Assembly: GCA_020882975.1 (NCBI GenBank)
Contig: JAHRFD010000032.1
Location: forward strand, 1 to 52,592
Origin: Microcoleus sp. EPA2
GTDB lineage: Bacteria; Cyanobacteriota; Cyanobacteriia; Cyanobacteriales; Microcoleaceae
DNA: 52,592 bases
Reading direction: 5' to 3'
In this document: one piece after another, positions 38,096 to 47,776 of the stretch
Position numbering within the stretch: position 1 is the stretch's first letter
Layout of the letters: each line of letters starts with the position of its first letter
Notes under the pieces: generated by a model
What the model saw: the letters and a program-made list of their open reading frames with translations, nothing else
The model's database searches: none
What the model was told of the DNA's origin: nothing
Made by a program: the position numbers and the translations under genes

Positions 38096-38122
38096 AATCC
38101 ACGACTATTATAGTCGTGGATT
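38096..38122. repeat. Perfect 27-base palindrome
   Basis: AATCCACGACTAT followed by one base and its exact reverse complement. It lies between the repeat array and the convergent DUF3800 gene. Neither side has a T-run, so it is not a standard terminator; it could end or protect the array transcript or bind a dimeric protein. Confidence 0.7.
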
Positions 38123-38144
38123 CGCATTTAAACTTACCTTCATT

Positions 38145-38888
38145 TTAGCGGTATTCAAAGTTAATTTTATGCGGGAGAACAGGAATTTTCAATAACTGCA
38201 TTTTCGGCTCAAGTAGATTGAATGCTTCCTTCAATTCGGTATTACCACTGGCTGTCCCTGCTTCCTTTGAGTTACGATCGATCAAGTACACCACATAATC
38301 TGCTAACTGCAAACCAGTGTAAAACTCTGAGAAGCCAAACAAAGGTAGTTCCACAAAGTTAGAAGATTTTTTTTGTGAATTCCAATCTCGATATACTCTG
38401 AGCAATCTCCCATCCTGAATACTGGTATGCTGAGTTGAGCGCGAATCCAGAAGTAATATTCCAGTTTCGTTAGATTGCTTTAGATAAGCATCTAGCTGCT
38501 CTAATAATTGATTGAAACTTAAGCGATACAAACCAGTTTCATCTTTAATATCTTCGCTGGTCTCGCGCAATCTTTTTTTGTTGACTTGAACAGCGAATAT
38601 ATGGCAAGGTAACTGACTCATAGTTTTTGAAACTTCCTTGAACGCTCGAAGACGGAATTCCCTTGCAAAATTCTTAAATGACCCCACACCTTGCCAAATA
38701 TCGCGTCCCTTAAGTTCCCAGTCTTCAGGTTCCTTCCCACTAAATAGTTCCTTTTTAAGTGCTGAAACTTCTCTATCCATTTGTGACCAGTGCTGGACAT
38801 GAATAGCAAAGCTAGCTAAAAAAAAGAAATTTGTCTCCATATCATTCCACCCAGTGCCACCCTCATCAACGTAAAATAGAATCGTCAT
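38145..38888 (-). CDS. DUF3800 domain protein (putative RNase H-like nuclease)
   Basis: The 247-aa protein starts MTILFYVDEGG, the DUF3800 hallmark (Asp8, Glu9), then has LLLDSR (Asp148) and GLQLADYVVYLIDR (Asp197). This spacing of acidic residues is that of an RNase H-like active site, so metal-dependent nucleolytic activity is a reasonable but unproven inference. DUF3800 genes are often in defence or mobile regions. Here it lies beside the repeat array and a truncated antitoxin gene. Frame intact; ATG at 38888. Confidence 0.8.
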   Translation of the reverse strand: MTILFYVDEGGTGWNDMETNFFFLASFAIHVQHWSQMDREVSALKKELFSGKEPEDWELKGRDIWQGVGSFKNFAREFRLRAFKEVSKTMSQLPCHIFAVQVNKKRLRETSEDIKDETGLYRLSFNQLLEQLDAYLKQSNETGILLLDSRSTQHTSIQDGRLLRVYRDWNSQKKSSNFVELPLFGFSEFYTGLQLADYVVYLIDRNSKEAGTASGNTELKEAFNLLEPKMQLLKIPVLPHKINFEYR

Positions 38889-39012
38889 CTTGTCTTATGG
38901 TAACTTTTTGACATGAGCATTATCTTACAAGTGTTTTGTAGCTTTTAACTTATACTAGAATAAAGACAAGACTAAAACCTTGTTTGTCGCCTGCGCTTCC
39001 CCTGACTCAGCC

Positions 39013-40929
39013 ATGACTGCACAAACCCCAGTACAATTTCAAGACAGTTTCGACATCATCGTAGTTGGTGGCGGACACTCCGGCTGCGAAGCCGCCCTCG
39101 CCACTTCTCGCCTCGGCTGTCGCACTCTTTTACTCACTCTCAACCTCGATAAAATTGCGTGGCAACCCTGCAATCCGGCTGTCGGCGGCCCGGCTAAAAC
39201 TCAACTGACTAATGAAGTGGATGCGTTAGGCGGGGAAATTGGCAAAATGGCCGATCGCACTTACCTACAAAAACGCATCCTCAACTCTTCGCGAGGCCCC
39301 GCAGTGTGGGCGTTGCGAGCGCAAACAGACAAGCGGGAATACGCCGCTGTCATGAATAATATTGTCGAAAATCAAGAGAATTTGACCATCCGGGAAGCGA
39401 TGGTGACAGACTTAGTTTTGGGCAACAATGAAGAAGTAATCGGAGTCGAAACCTACTTCGGTGTCGCCTTTCAATGCAAAGCCGTAATTCTGACCACAGG
39501 CACTTTTTTAGGTGGCACAATTTGGGTCGGCAATAAGTCGATGCCGGCCGGACGCGCCGGAGAATTTGCCGCCGTTGGTTTGACAGAAACTCTCAACCGT
39601 TTGGGCTTTGAAACTGGCAGGTTGAAGACTGGAACTCCGGCAAGAGTTGACAAGCGGACTCTCGATTATACCAACCTGGAACCGCAGCCGGGAGATGCCG
39701 ATGTGCGCTGGTTTAGTTTCGATCCAGAAGTTTGGATCGAACGGGAACAAATGCCTTGTTACCTGACTCGAACTACGCCAGAAACTCATCAATTAATTAG
39801 AGACAATTTGCACCTTTCTCCAGTCTACGGCGGCTGGGTTGATGCGAAGGGGCCGCGCTATTGTCCGAGTATTGAGGATAAGATTGTCCGGTTTGCGGAT
39901 AAGGAAAGTCACCAGATTTTTATTGAACCGGAAGGTAGGGATATTCCTGAACTTTATATCCAAGGTTTTTCGACTGGTTTACCGGAAACTTTGCAGTTGC
40001 AAATGCTGCGGACTCTTCCTGGTTTGGAAAAGTGCGAGATGATGCGTCCGGCTTATGCTGTGGAGTATGATTATTTGCCTGCAACTCAGTGTTTTCCAAC
40101 GCTGATGACTAAGAAGATTGAAGGTCTATTTTGCGCGGGTCAGGTGAACGGTACGACTGGCTATGAGGAGGCGGCTGCCCAGGGGATTGTTGCGGGGATT
40201 AATGCGGCTAGATTTGCGAAAAATCAGGAGATGATTGTGTTTCCTCGCGAGCAAAGTTATATCGGCACTCTGATAGATGATTTGTGTACGAAGGATTTGC
40301 GGGAACCTTACCGGATGTTGACTTCGCGATCGGAATATCGGTTATTATTGCGATCGGACAATGCTGACCAGCGCTTGACTCCGCTCGGACGGGAAATTGG
40401 CTTGATTGGCGATCGACGTTGGGAGTTGTTCGAGCGGAAACAAGCTAATATTGTAGCAGAGAAGAAGCGCTTGTATGCCACGCGAGTGAAGGAACATGAG
40501 GAACTGGGTAAGCAAATTTTTGCTGAAACTCAACAAGCGATTAAGGGTTCGATTACTCTAGCGGATTTGTTGCGCCGTCCGGGTTTTCATTATGTGGATT
40601 TGGAACGGTACAATTTAGGAGATTCGAGTCTGAATTTAGCTGAAAAAGAAGGTGCAGAAATTGACATCAAATATTCTGGCTATCTGCAAAAACAGCAAAA
40701 TCAAATTGATGAAATTGTGAGACACGAACGCCGACAATTGCCGGGAGATTTGGATTATATGACAATTACAACTCTCTCGAAGGAGTCGCGGGAAAAACTG
40801 ACTAAGGTGAGACCATTGACGATTGGGCAAGCATCGAGAATTGGTGGGGTGAATCCGGCTGATGTTAATGCTTTGTTGATTTTTCTGGAAGTGCGAAATC
40901 GTCAGCAGCCGGCTGGTGTGGGAAAATAA
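39013..40929 (+). CDS. mnmG: tRNA uridine-5-carboxymethylaminomethyl modification enzyme MnmG
   Basis: FAD protein that with MnmE (TrmE) installs cmnm5 on wobble U34 of several tRNAs. From ATG 39013 it has 638 aa. The dinucleotide motif [17 protein letters not shown] is near residue 20, and [33 protein letters not shown] and [19 protein letters not shown] are family signatures; the C-terminal helical domain ends with [23 protein letters not shown] at 38980 in frame gives 11 extra residues and is less likely. The gene is a single unit with palindromic repeats downstream. Confidence 0.96.
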   Translation: MTAQTPVQFQDSFDIIVVGGGHSGCEAALATSRLGCRTLLLTLNLDKIAWQPCNPAVGGPAKTQLTNEVDALGGEIGKMADRTYLQKRILNSSRGPAVWALRAQTDKREYAAVMNNIVENQENLTIREAMVTDLVLGNNEEVIGVETYFGVAFQCKAVILTTGTFLGGTIWVGNKSMPAGRAGEFAAVGLTETLNRLGFETGRLKTGTPARVDKRTLDYTNLEPQPGDADVRWFSFDPEVWIEREQMPCYLTRTTPETHQLIRDNLHLSPVYGGWVDAKGPRYCPSIEDKIVRFADKESHQIFIEPEGRDIPELYIQGFSTGLPETLQLQMLRTLPGLEKCEMMRPAYAVEYDYLPATQCFPTLMTKKIEGLFCAGQVNGTTGYEEAAAQGIVAGINAARFAKNQEMIVFPREQSYIGTLIDDLCTKDLREPYRMLTSRSEYRLLLRSDNADQRLTPLGREIGLIGDRRWELFERKQANIVAEKKRLYATRVKEHEELGKQIFAETQQAIKGSITLADLLRRPGFHYVDLERYNLGDSSLNLAEKEGAEIDIKYSGYLQKQQNQIDEIVRHERRQLPGDLDYMTITTLSKESREKLTKVRPLTIGQASRIGGVNPADVNALLIFLEVRNRQQPAGVGK

Positions 40930-40955
40930 TTTGATTTGATAAGCGTGCCGGACTC

Positions 40956-41019
40956 AGAAACCGGGTTTCTTCCTAAAATCTGATTGGGATGCGTGAATTC
41001 TCGCAGAAACCCGGTTTCT
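40956..41019. repeat. Pair of AGAAACC(G/C)GGTTTCT palindromes in inverted orientation
   Basis: AGAAACCGGGTTTCT at 40956-40970 and its reverse complement AGAAACCCGGTTTCT at 41005-41019. Each is nearly self-palindromic, and together they make a 15-base stem with a 34-base loop after mnmG. The same motif forms the psbB terminator (35267-35292) and part of the hairpin at 25488. Confidence 0.75.
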
Positions 41020-41202
41020 TGGATGGTTGAGTGGCAAGCAGCGGGACGCAAAAACCGAATTTCAAATTAATATAAAGACCATAGTGAATGAGAAATCGAT
41101 TGTCAATACGATGTCGGTGGGAGAGTCTGCCGTCGGCGGACTCTCCTTGTAATCGCTTTTCAACAGCTATAATTGAGAATCTGCTTCGTTAGTTGTTTGA
41201 CA

Positions 41203-41547
41203 ATGCAAGAGGAACCTCCCGTAGATCCATATTTAGAAGAAATTTGTGCTGGGTATACCGATCGCGAAAAGGTCGAAATTCAGCAATATCTGACTGAATG
41301 GGATGCTGGAACCTATGGTAGCGTTGCTCAGAGTATTTTAGACCATGCCACTAGGAAAGACTTTGCTCCATTGAAATATTTGCGTAAGGCGCATAATTTT
41401 AATCGCAAAGGATCTGTGAGAGTTCCTAAAACTGGCTATCGTTGGGATGGTTCAGCCGTTTACCGTAAAGGAGGTGAATATCTGATTGTACGACCAGATT
41501 CATCTGGGGTTGAGAAAATTGTGACCTATGGCATCAATGAGGAATAA
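41203..41547 (+). CDS. Unrecognised protein, first gene of a two-gene unit
   Basis: A 114-aa product from ATG 41203 (the frame runs back to 41173). An acidic first half (PPVDPYLEEICAGYTDREKVEIQQYLTEWDAG, quoted in part) precedes a basic second half: LKYLRKAHNFNRKGS, GYRWDGSAVYRKGGEYLIV, IVTYGINEE. The second half recalls small C-terminal toxin domains of the BECR/EndoU-like kind (YLRKA.NF..KG ... R..GEYLI), but this is only a resemblance. The stop is followed five bases later by the next gene, so the two are co-translated. Confidence 0.5.
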   Translation: MQEEPPVDPYLEEICAGYTDREKVEIQQYLTEWDAGTYGSVAQSILDHATRKDFAPLKYLRKAHNFNRKGSVRVPKTGYRWDGSAVYRKGGEYLIVRPDSSGVEKIVTYGINEE

Positions 41548-41551
41548 TGAG

Positions 41552-41965
41552 ATGATACAGGCTCAAAATAAATTAGAGATTCAGAAAGAGTATGTGGCTT
41601 TGCTGCTGGAACAGTTAACGATCGCCGATCGCGATAGCAGTCAGGAGAGAAAAGCGATTGCCAAACAGTATCCGGGTTCTGAGCAAGAATTTGCGTTGCT
41701 AGAAGAGTTAGAATTATTGACAGTTAATATTCGCGGTTATGCCAGCATAATTAAATTAACGGGTGGGGTTGAAAATGTTCGGGATGCGATTCAGCAGTTG
41801 TCACAACTGAGTGTATTTAATGTCCCGATTGTGGCTCGATTTTATGTCGAACAGCGATCGCCCTATCCTCAAACAAAAATGTATCTACAGCTTTTGGATT
41901 ATTTGCGGTTACTCGTACTGGAGTATTTGCAAGTGCAGGGAAATATTCAACCTATTTTGGCGTGA
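41552..41965 (+). CDS. Unrecognised helical protein, second gene of the unit
   Basis: A 137-aa product from ATG 41552, whose ribosome site (GAGG near 41540) lies inside the end of the previous gene. In-frame alternatives are ATG 41528 and 41537. The sequence is almost all predicted helix, with LLLEQLTIADRDSSQERKA, FALLEELELLTVNIRGYAS and a C-terminal YLQLLDYLRLLVLEYLQVQ. It is acidic overall, and no domain is recognised. Small size, tight coupling and opposite charge character to the preceding protein would suit an antidote or chaperone, but this is speculation. Confidence 0.55.
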   Translation: MIQAQNKLEIQKEYVALLLEQLTIADRDSSQERKAIAKQYPGSEQEFALLEELELLTVNIRGYASIIKLTGGVENVRDAIQQLSQLSVFNVPIVARFYVEQRSPYPQTKMYLQLLDYLRLLVLEYLQVQGNIQPILA

Positions 41966-42032
41966 TTTATTTGGGCGATTGCCTTTCATTTTCTCAATTT
42001 TTTCAGGGGCGATCACATCCCATACTATTTGT

Positions 42033-42767
42033 ATGAACACACTAACAAAAATCGCAATTGTAGCGCTTTCTTTCGCTTTACTGGCATCAGCAGGATTGAA
42101 TGTCTTTCTCTACCAACAAGGGCAAAAGTATTACTTCCTATTAAATACTACAACACTTGACCCACTCGGTCTCAACTACTATCCCAATTCAACAGAAAAA
42201 AGACACCAGCCTGTCATTGTTTTTTATGGTGATTCACGGGCTGAGAGTTGGCAACCACCTAACCAAATCAAGAACATAACTATCATTAATCGTGGCATAG
42301 GTGGTCAAACTACGGCGCAGGTGCTGGGGCGTTTTCAGCAGCACGTAGCATTGCTGAAGCCTAAAATAATTGTGATTCAGGTTGGTGTCAACGACCTCAA
42401 GGCAATTCCTTTGTTTCCAGGACAAAAAGAGGCGATTATCCGCAATTGCCAGACAAATATTGGGCAGATAGTGCAAAAATCTATTGACACGGGAGCTAAG
42501 GTTGTGATAACAACTATCTTTCCGTTAGGAACGTTGCCCATAGAAAGAAGGCCGTTTTGGTCAGACGATGTAGCGATCGCCATTAATGACGTTAATGATT
42601 ATATTAAGGTGTTGGCGCGCGATCGGGTAATTGTGTTTGATAGCAGTCAGGTATTGGCAAATTCCCAGGGGATTGTTGACCCAAAATACAGTCTAGATTT
42701 TCTGCATATTAATTCAGAAGGTTATGGGGCACTGAACAAGGCAATTGCTGGTATCTTGGTGCCGTAG
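42033..42767 (+). CDS. SGNH/GDSL-type hydrolase, membrane-anchored
   Basis: From ATG 42033 the protein has 244 aa. An N-terminal hydrophobic segment (IAIVALSFALLASAGLNVFLY, residues 7-27) acts as a signal anchor. The SGNH blocks are all present: GDSRAES (Ser68), RGIGGQT (Gly91), GVNDLK (Asn120) and SLDFLHINSEGY (Asp222, His225). Such enzymes de-esterify lipids or cell-wall polysaccharides. The ORF extends upstream to 41811 but that part overlaps the previous gene in another frame and is not translated in my reading. Confidence 0.85.
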   Translation: MNTLTKIAIVALSFALLASAGLNVFLYQQGQKYYFLLNTTTLDPLGLNYYPNSTEKRHQPVIVFYGDSRAESWQPPNQIKNITIINRGIGGQTTAQVLGRFQQHVALLKPKIIVIQVGVNDLKAIPLFPGQKEAIIRNCQTNIGQIVQKSIDTGAKVVITTIFPLGTLPIERRPFWSDDVAIAINDVNDYIKVLARDRVIVFDSSQVLANSQGIVDPKYSLDFLHINSEGYGALNKAIAGILVP

Positions 42768-42875
42768 GATAACGCTGTCGCTCTGAAAAACATATCTAGT
42801 AGAAGTTCAACGACTCAAGGTGAAAGTTGAATGTTAAAATATAGTAGAAACCTTTACCGTGCTTAATTTCCAGTT

Positions 42876-43538
42876 ATGGCTGAAAAATTAACAATTAAAA
42901 ACTTTGCTGGTATCACGGATTTAGATATTGAGATCAAGCGTATCAATATACTGATTGGCCCCCAAGCCAGTGGTAAAAGTGTTTGCGCTAAACTGCTTTT
43001 CTATTTTAAGAACTTCGTATGGGAAATTTTAGCTGCTGTAGAGAATGAGCAGACAAAACGTAGTCTAAACTCAAACTATTCCAAGAAATTTGAGGAATAT
43101 TTTCCTCCTGATTCTTGGGGAAATCAACATTTCTCGATTAGGTATGAAATTGCAAATATTTTTATTGAAGTTAGTAGGAAACAGGAAGCCAAAGGCAAGA
43201 TTTCCTTCCGCTATTCAGACTTGTTAAAGCAAGAATTTACAGACTTAGGCAATTTATTAAAAAAAGCAAGAGAGCAAAATTCTGTAGAAAATGGTGAGTA
43301 TGATAATTTGGATATATTATATTCAACCAGATTATTTTTAAGAAAGCGATTAATAGATTTCTTAGATAGATATATCTGTCGAGAGGCAGCTTTCAATCAG
43401 TTATTTATTCCTGCTGGTCGTTCTTTTTTCTCTATTCTTCAGAGCAATATCTTTTCTTTTTTGTCAAGCGATAACGTACTAGAGTTTTTCCAATCAGCGC
43501 CACAAAGCTATCTCTGTGAACTTTTGCAAGTCTCTTGA
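42876..43538 (+). pseudogene. Truncated AAA family ATPase
   Basis: The N-terminal half of an ABC/SMC-like ATPase (OLD/RecF-type): LTIKNFAGITDLDIEIKRIN, then Walker A LIGPQASGKS (residues 27-36), and FIPAGRSFFSIL near 190. The signature and Walker B motifs, which should follow, are absent; the frame ends at residue 220 in unrelated-looking sequence (FFQSAPQSYLCELLQVS). Full-length relatives have about 400 residues, so the 3' half has been lost. Such ATPases are often parts of defence or nuclease modules. Confidence 0.65.
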
Positions 43539-43878
43539 AAGAACTATTGAACTTATCGGATGCTTCAATCGAGAAGGGAGCTTACCCTGGATGCACTTCT
43601 GGTTTTTCAACATGACTCAATCCACATCCTTAAATAAAGGTTTTTTATTTTAACAAAATTCCAAAATCTCAATACATAACTATTATATATGAAGGCTGCA
43701 AATAGTGCAATAATAATCAAAAAGGTGTAATAAACCGCATCAAAATAACTTAATTAAATAGACATCTGGGAAAAATAAAATATCCCGCCCCTACTGAAAA
43801 AAGTAAAGCATTTGGACGCAAAATCACGGCTTTGCAACAAACCCAATTGTCGCCCAAATACTTCACCCCAACATGACA
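43539..43878. other. AT-rich intergenic region
   Basis: About 340 bases after the truncated ATPase. The first ~70 bases could be residual coding sequence in another frame (SLERTIELIGCFNREG). The rest is AT-rich with no gene, repeat or hairpin that I can support. Confidence 0.35.
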
Positions 43879-45834
43879 TTACCTATTTCCCGCCGGTATC
43901 CGCACAGTAAAGATAGACCCTTTCCCCTCCTCACTTTCCACCGAAATCTCGCCACCCATCATCTCACAGTAATACCGACTAATCGTCAGCCCCAATCCAG
44001 TGCCACCGTACTGTCGCGTTGCTGAACCGTCAGCTTGCACAAAAGCTTCAAATAACTTGTGCTGTTGTGCTTCCGACATTCCAATTCCCGTATCCTTAAC
44101 CGATAAACAAATCCAATCAGATTCGATCGCCCCAGCATCAGTTTTACCGATCGCGATCGCACTGTCAACACCCGATTCTCCCAGATGCAATTGGCGACTT
44201 CCTGCAATGCGGCTGACACTCAGTTTCACCAGGCCGTTTTTGGTGAACTTACCAGCATTACTCAGCAGGTGCATCAAAACTTGCCGCAATTTCCCTAAAT
44301 CTGCCTGCACAATACCCGCAATTCGATCGCACTCAACCTCCAAAACATTACCATTTTTCCCTACCAAAGGTTGCGCGGTACTCGCCACTTTCTCCACCAG
44401 CGATGCGATGTCAAACTCCTCAATTTCCAGTTTCATCCCCCCCGCTTCAATTTTGGACAAATCGAGGATATCGTTAACCAAAGATAGCAAGTGCGCCCCC
44501 GCTTTCTCAATCTTGTCTAAGTCTGGTACAAACTCCTTGTACCCACCATCCCGCGCCTCTTCTAAAAGTAGTTGACTGTAGCCGATAATCGCGTGTAAAG
44601 GTGTCCGCAATTCGTGGGTCATATTTGCTAAAAACTGGCTTTTAGCAGTGTTAGCGGCGACAGCAACTTCCTTAGCTTGTTCCAATTCTTTTGTATGTCC
44701 CGAAACCCGCTCGATTAGGTGATTGAGAGACACAGCCAGAGAGCCGATTTCGCCTTGAGAAGTAACAGGGACTCGCAAGTCAAAATTCGACTCGGCGGCT
44801 ACTTGTTCGGCCACCTGGGTGACGCTGATGACAGGTTTGGCGATCGCCCTACTCGTCTGACAAGCCACAATTCCCGCCACCGCTACCGACAGCAACATAC
44901 TAATAATAATTATGGCTTTTTCGATGCCTTGGGCATTCTCCATCACTACACCGCTTTGCCTTTCCTGCTGCTGGGCTATGCCGAGAATTTTGCTCAATTC
45001 CTGAAAATGGCTATCGAGTTGCTGTCCACCCGACACACTTTCAATTGCCAAAATTTTTCGGGCTGCTTCTATCTGTTGCGGTGATAATTGCGACCGCTCG
45101 ATTTGCTGCAAGCTAAACTGGAGAGTAGTGGCGTAGGAGTCTAAATCTGCTGTGCAATTTTGCAATAAAGCCTTGAGAATCGCAGGTTCTGCGGCCAGCC
45201 AAGCTGGTTTACTATCGACAAATGCTTCTATTTGCGATCGCATTTGTTTCGCCTTATTAATACTCGCGATCAACTGCTGTTTTTGGAATTGCAATTTGGC
45301 AGAATTGTCTACAAAAGAATCTAGCTGTGTTCCCTGCAAATGTGCAGCGAGAGTTGCATCTTTATAATTCCCTAGCAATTGGGCTTGTTGGTGAGCATCA
45401 TTGAGCTGTTTTACTCCTTCTCCTTGGTGGTAGTCGGCGATTACTAATCCACTCATTGAACCGAAAAAACCGATACCGATTGCCAACAAATACCCCCTAC
45501 CAATTTTTTGATGGATGCCCCAACTGCCGATTTTATTTTGGCAAGTTTCGATGATTTTACCCAAGGAATTTATGACGATTTTCTTCCTGAATGATTTTTG
45601 GCAGTCTTTTTTAGGAATATCCCCAGACTTTAATTCAGAGAAATCGAGATGTTTGTCATTGCTTACAACAGGCTTATAAACAGGTGTTGTCTTCGGCTTT
45701 AAGATTGGCAATTCTCTTGCTGATTCGTCCCCATCGTTCAAACAATCAACTGATTCATTGGTGCTATCACCTGCTTGTTTGGGTAAGTTAAGTTTGGAAA
45801 TATGCAACCGCTGTATTCTGCTAGTATCTATCAC
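43879..45834 (-). CDS. Membrane sensor histidine kinase with HAMP domain
   Basis: A 651-aa sensor kinase. A long polar N-terminus (about 1-110) precedes a membrane helix (GYLLAIGIGFFGSMSGLVIA, about 112-131), an extracytoplasmic helical sensor region (about 135-305), a second membrane helix (about 308-330), a HAMP domain (about 330-385), HisKA with His407 (MTHELRTPLHAIIGYSQ) and an HATPase domain (LMHLLSNAGKFTKNG, DTGIGM, GTGLGLTISRYY). All catalytic boxes are intact. Start is GTG at 45834. There is no adjacent response regulator. Confidence 0.88.
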   Translation of the reverse strand: MIDTSRIQRLHISKLNLPKQAGDSTNESVDCLNDGDESARELPILKPKTTPVYKPVVSNDKHLDFSELKSGDIPKKDCQKSFRKKIVINSLGKIIETCQNKIGSWGIHQKIGRGYLLAIGIGFFGSMSGLVIADYHQGEGVKQLNDAHQQAQLLGNYKDATLAAHLQGTQLDSFVDNSAKLQFQKQQLIASINKAKQMRSQIEAFVDSKPAWLAAEPAILKALLQNCTADLDSYATTLQFSLQQIERSQLSPQQIEAARKILAIESVSGGQQLDSHFQELSKILGIAQQQERQSGVVMENAQGIEKAIIIISMLLSVAVAGIVACQTSRAIAKPVISVTQVAEQVAAESNFDLRVPVTSQGEIGSLAVSLNHLIERVSGHTKELEQAKEVAVAANTAKSQFLANMTHELRTPLHAIIGYSQLLLEEARDGGYKEFVPDLDKIEKAGAHLLSLVNDILDLSKIEAGGMKLEIEEFDIASLVEKVASTAQPLVGKNGNVLEVECDRIAGIVQADLGKLRQVLMHLLSNAGKFTKNGLVKLSVSRIAGSRQLHLGESGVDSAIAIGKTDAGAIESDWICLSVKDTGIGMSEAQQHKLFEAFVQADGSATRQYGGTGLGLTISRYYCEMMGGEISVESEEGKGSIFTVRIPAGNR

Positions 45835-46507
45835 TTTTTTTCACTCTCCACAACGGACATTTCTTTCTAGTTTCTAAGACATACAGCCGCCAAATAATCA
45901 GATTTTTTGTTTAATAAAAACCGTCAATTGAATTCGGTGGATGTCTCAGAAATAATTAGATGTTTGATGACTCCTCACCAATTATTTTTCAACTCCTAAA
46001 AGTCTTCTTCAGGTAAAAAGAGATAAAGATTGATGCAGACAGTGTGTTTTATTCCCATAACACATTACAAGCACAGAGTTGTACTTTTTTATTTTTGTTC
46101 AAATAGTGACAGGCCAATTGGGAATTTTAGATAACCTCCAAAGGATTATTTGCAGGTACTGGCACATACTTTTAATCCTTGTCATAAATCCCAAGTGAAA
46201 AAGTTGCCCAGTCCACTGATGAACCCGAAAGGGTCTAAAATTTGCAAGTTTTTGCCTTGAGGCGTGGGGATAATCCCAAATCCCAAACCGAAAATCGTTT
46301 CACTCAAAGCTGATTTTGTCTTTTCAACAATGCACCCGATCCCTCAGCTTTGGAATTTGACTACCAATCCGATCGCAATAGTTGAAACTTCCGGTTTCAG
46401 CAGCCGACGAGTTGGTATTACCTGATATCACAAATATAGCAGGCGATCGACTTGACAGGCAACCATAGCGCCCTCCGTAAAGCTGGTAAAATTCAAATTA
46501 TCATGTA
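45835..46507. other. Large intergenic region without recognised features
   Basis: About 670 bases between two minus-strand genes. It contains a short hairpin TGTGTTTTATTCCCATAACACA near 46040 and a phrase CTGATGAACCCGAAAGGGTC near 46216, but no gene, repeat family or RNA element that I can support. The histidine kinase promoter must lie at its left. Confidence 0.4.
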
Positions 46508-47677
46508 TCAGTGAAAATACTGATTATTTTTCAAACATTTAGCTAAAGCATCGTGATTATCGCGCAAAGCTTCATAAAAAAACAAAACTTCTCCGTGAAT
46601 ACCGCAAGAACGGTGGTAAGCAATCACCTCTAACAACAGTTCGGGAGTTATGCAATAAGAACTACCTCGATTCGCCAACAGAATACCGGGCGAGACGTAC
46701 TGTAATTGCTCGCTGCTAAACTGTTGTCTAACCAGTCGATCGACTAATTGCTGATAACTGTTAAAATCACGGCGGTAGAATTGCGGGTGAATCATATCCA
46801 CCAACTTTCTGTCTACCCAACTTTGAGAATCCTGCAAATATTCCACCAGTCCCCATTCATAAGGACTAGGCGACATCGACAGCAATAAATCTGGATTAAT
46901 CCCTTTCAATTCGCGGTATAAACGAGCCACAAATTCAGTAATAATATCAGCGCGCCAGTGCAGCCAATGTTGCTCCCTAGGATTGGCTGGCGGTTCTCTC
47001 CCGCACTGTTGGCGATAGTTTTCCACAGTTTTAGCATCATAGCCACCTTCACAGGGAAGCGCAATGCGATCGTCCCCTTGAACGCCACTGACTGGATAAT
47101 TTTTCGCAACTTCCAGCATCAAACTCAGCAAAAAGTCTTGTACTTCTGGGTCAAGAGAATTCATCCACTCGAAATTATTTTTTTTCAGCAAATTTCCCGT
47201 GCGATCGCGCGCCGCCCACTCTGGTTTTTTCGCCAGCAAATGACCACCGTTGAGATTATAAGAACTCACAAAGCCGTATTCAAACCAAGGAATAACTTTT
47301 AAACCGACTCTATTTGCTTCAATAATTAACTCTGCTAAGGGGTCACGTCCTTGATAGCGCGAGTCAATTTCCACTCCAAATTGTTCGCGCATAATTTGAG
47401 AAGGATAAGCGGTAAAACCTCGATTCCAGACTACAGGAAATACTGTATTAAATCCCGTATCGGCAAGGAAATCCATTGCTTCTGCAATTCGTTGTTGAGA
47501 AGTGAGAACTTTGCAGTCTGTGCTGGGTATCCAGACACCGCGCATTCCAGTGTGATGAGGCGCAAAGGTGGTTGAAATGGCTATTCTATCTTTTGTGTTA
47601 ACTGGAACTGCAAACTGCTGTTTTAATAAAGATTTGAAATTGCGAATTGCTGACTGGAATGGCTCCCAAAATGGCAT
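46508..47677 (-). CDS. Glycosyl hydrolase-like 10 (GHL10, DUF187) protein
   Basis: A 389-aa protein of the GHL10 family, distant relatives of TIM-barrel glycosidases. It shows MRGVWIPSTD near residue 44, the barrel segments GFNTVFPVVWNRGF, LKVIPWFEYGF, GVQGDDRIALP and DMIHPQFYRRDF, and LSMSPSPYEWGL. Acidic residues at the strand ends (Asp in VQGDD, Glu in FEYGF) may be catalytic. No clear signal peptide, unlike many homologues, so it may be intracellular or lack the N-terminus found elsewhere. Substrate unknown; cell-wall sugars are likely. Confidence 0.8.
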   Translation of the reverse strand: MPFWEPFQSAIRNFKSLLKQQFAVPVNTKDRIAISTTFAPHHTGMRGVWIPSTDCKVLTSQQRIAEAMDFLADTGFNTVFPVVWNRGFTAYPSQIMREQFGVEIDSRYQGRDPLAELIIEANRVGLKVIPWFEYGFVSSYNLNGGHLLAKKPEWAARDRTGNLLKKNNFEWMNSLDPEVQDFLLSLMLEVAKNYPVSGVQGDDRIALPCEGGYDAKTVENYRQQCGREPPANPREQHWLHWRADIITEFVARLYRELKGINPDLLLSMSPSPYEWGLVEYLQDSQSWVDRKLVDMIHPQFYRRDFNSYQQLVDRLVRQQFSSEQLQYVSPGILLANRGSSYCITPELLLEVIAYHRSCGIHGEVLFFYEALRDNHDALAKCLKNNQYFH

Positions 47678-47776
47678 TTAGTATAGGAATTTGTTATTGG
47701 TTCTTTTAACTGGTTCTCCGGCAGAGCCTGGGAACCAAGATACTTTGGCTCTGCCTCCCCAGCTTTTGGAAAAATT

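Noticed and set aside
44000..44575. 191-aa plus-strand ORF opposite the histidine kinase
   Set aside because: Shadow frame of the conserved HisKA/HATPase region; Ser/Pro/Thr-rich without domain.
46210..46240. Hammerhead-ribozyme-like phrase CTGATGAACCCGAAAGGGTC
   Set aside because: CUGAUGA followed by a GAAA-capped hairpin looks like core plus stem II, but the next bases are CTAAAA where GAAA is required, and I find no stems I and III around it.
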